A stretch of DNA of 7,008 nucleotides from Pseudomonadota bacterium (lineage in GTDB: Bacteria > Pseudomonadota > Gammaproteobacteria > Xanthomonadales > Xanthomonadaceae): assembly GCA_023453655.1 (NCBI GenBank), contig JAEXTE010000033.1:1-7008 (forward strand), given 5' to 3'. The notes below the pieces were generated by a model, which saw only the letters and a list, made by a program, of their open reading frames with translations, made no database searches and had not been told where the DNA came from. Shown here piece after piece: positions 6,983 through 7,008 of this stretch (positions are counted from its first letter, which is position 1; the number at the start of each line of letters is the position of its first letter). The position numbers were made by a program, and so were the translations under genes.

Positions 6983-7008
6983 TCGGAGATGGCCGAGTGG
7001 TTCAAGGC
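6983..7008 (+). tRNA. 5' part of a serine-type tRNA gene, cut by the window end
   Basis: The last bases read TGGCCGAGTGGTTCAAGGC, the spacer plus a complete class II tRNA D-arm: a 3-bp stem GCC (6992-6994) with GGC (7006-7008) around the loop GAGTGGTTCAA. Counting back two spacer bases (TG) and a 7-base acceptor strand puts the 5' end at 6983 (TCGGAGA); a start at 6985 (GGAGA...) would shorten the acceptor. GCCGAGTGG is typical of bacterial tRNA-Ser. The anticodon, variable arm and 3' half are outside the window, so the isoacceptor is unknown. No promoter is evident in the 42 bases between the lysR stop and this gene. Confidence 0.75.

Overview
The window is GC-rich chromosomal DNA with short intergenic gaps. 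It most likely comes from a gammaproteobacterium of the Xanthomonadaceae/Lysobacteraceae (Lysobacter- or Luteimonas-like). This placement is inferred from recalled resemblance of the PheA, AroA and SerS proteins to Xanthomonas/Stenotrophomonas homologues and from the GC content; no search was run. Seven protein genes and the first bases of one tRNA gene are present, and no stretch over 300 bases lacks a gene.

Layout: (1) At the left edge, pheA (chorismate mutase/prephenate dehydratase, 5' end unresolved) and aroA (EPSP synthase) run rightward as part of an aromatic amino-acid biosynthesis cluster. AroA makes EPSP, the precursor of chorismate; PheA converts chorismate to phenylpyruvate. (2) aroA converges on a leftward pair of small, related, single-span membrane proteins with a TonB-type C-terminal domain; a 10-bp perfect stem-loop lies in the gap. 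(3) serS (seryl-tRNA synthetase) runs rightward from a 125-bp divergent intergenic region. (4) serS converges on a leftward FMN-dependent NADH-azoreductase/quinone-reductase-like gene, with only 3 bases between stop codons and both stops inside one palindrome. (5) A LysR-type regulator is divergent from the azoreductase. The 104-bp AT-richer gap between them holds a perfect T-N11-A dyad, a probable lysR promoter and a strong ribosome binding site, so this is a classic regulator-target pair. (6) At the right edge, 43 bases after the lysR stop, a serine-type tRNA gene begins and is cut by the window end.

Most of this is housekeeping sequence. I found no convincing evidence of a new multi-gene system, phage, insertion sequence or CRISPR array. 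The points most worth a second look are two Pro-to-Ser changes flanking the TxE serine-recognition motif of SerS, the tandem TonB-like proteins whose membrane spans lack the usual coupling histidine, a CxxC-containing extra tail on the LysR regulator, and the regulatory architecture of the azoR-lysR gap.
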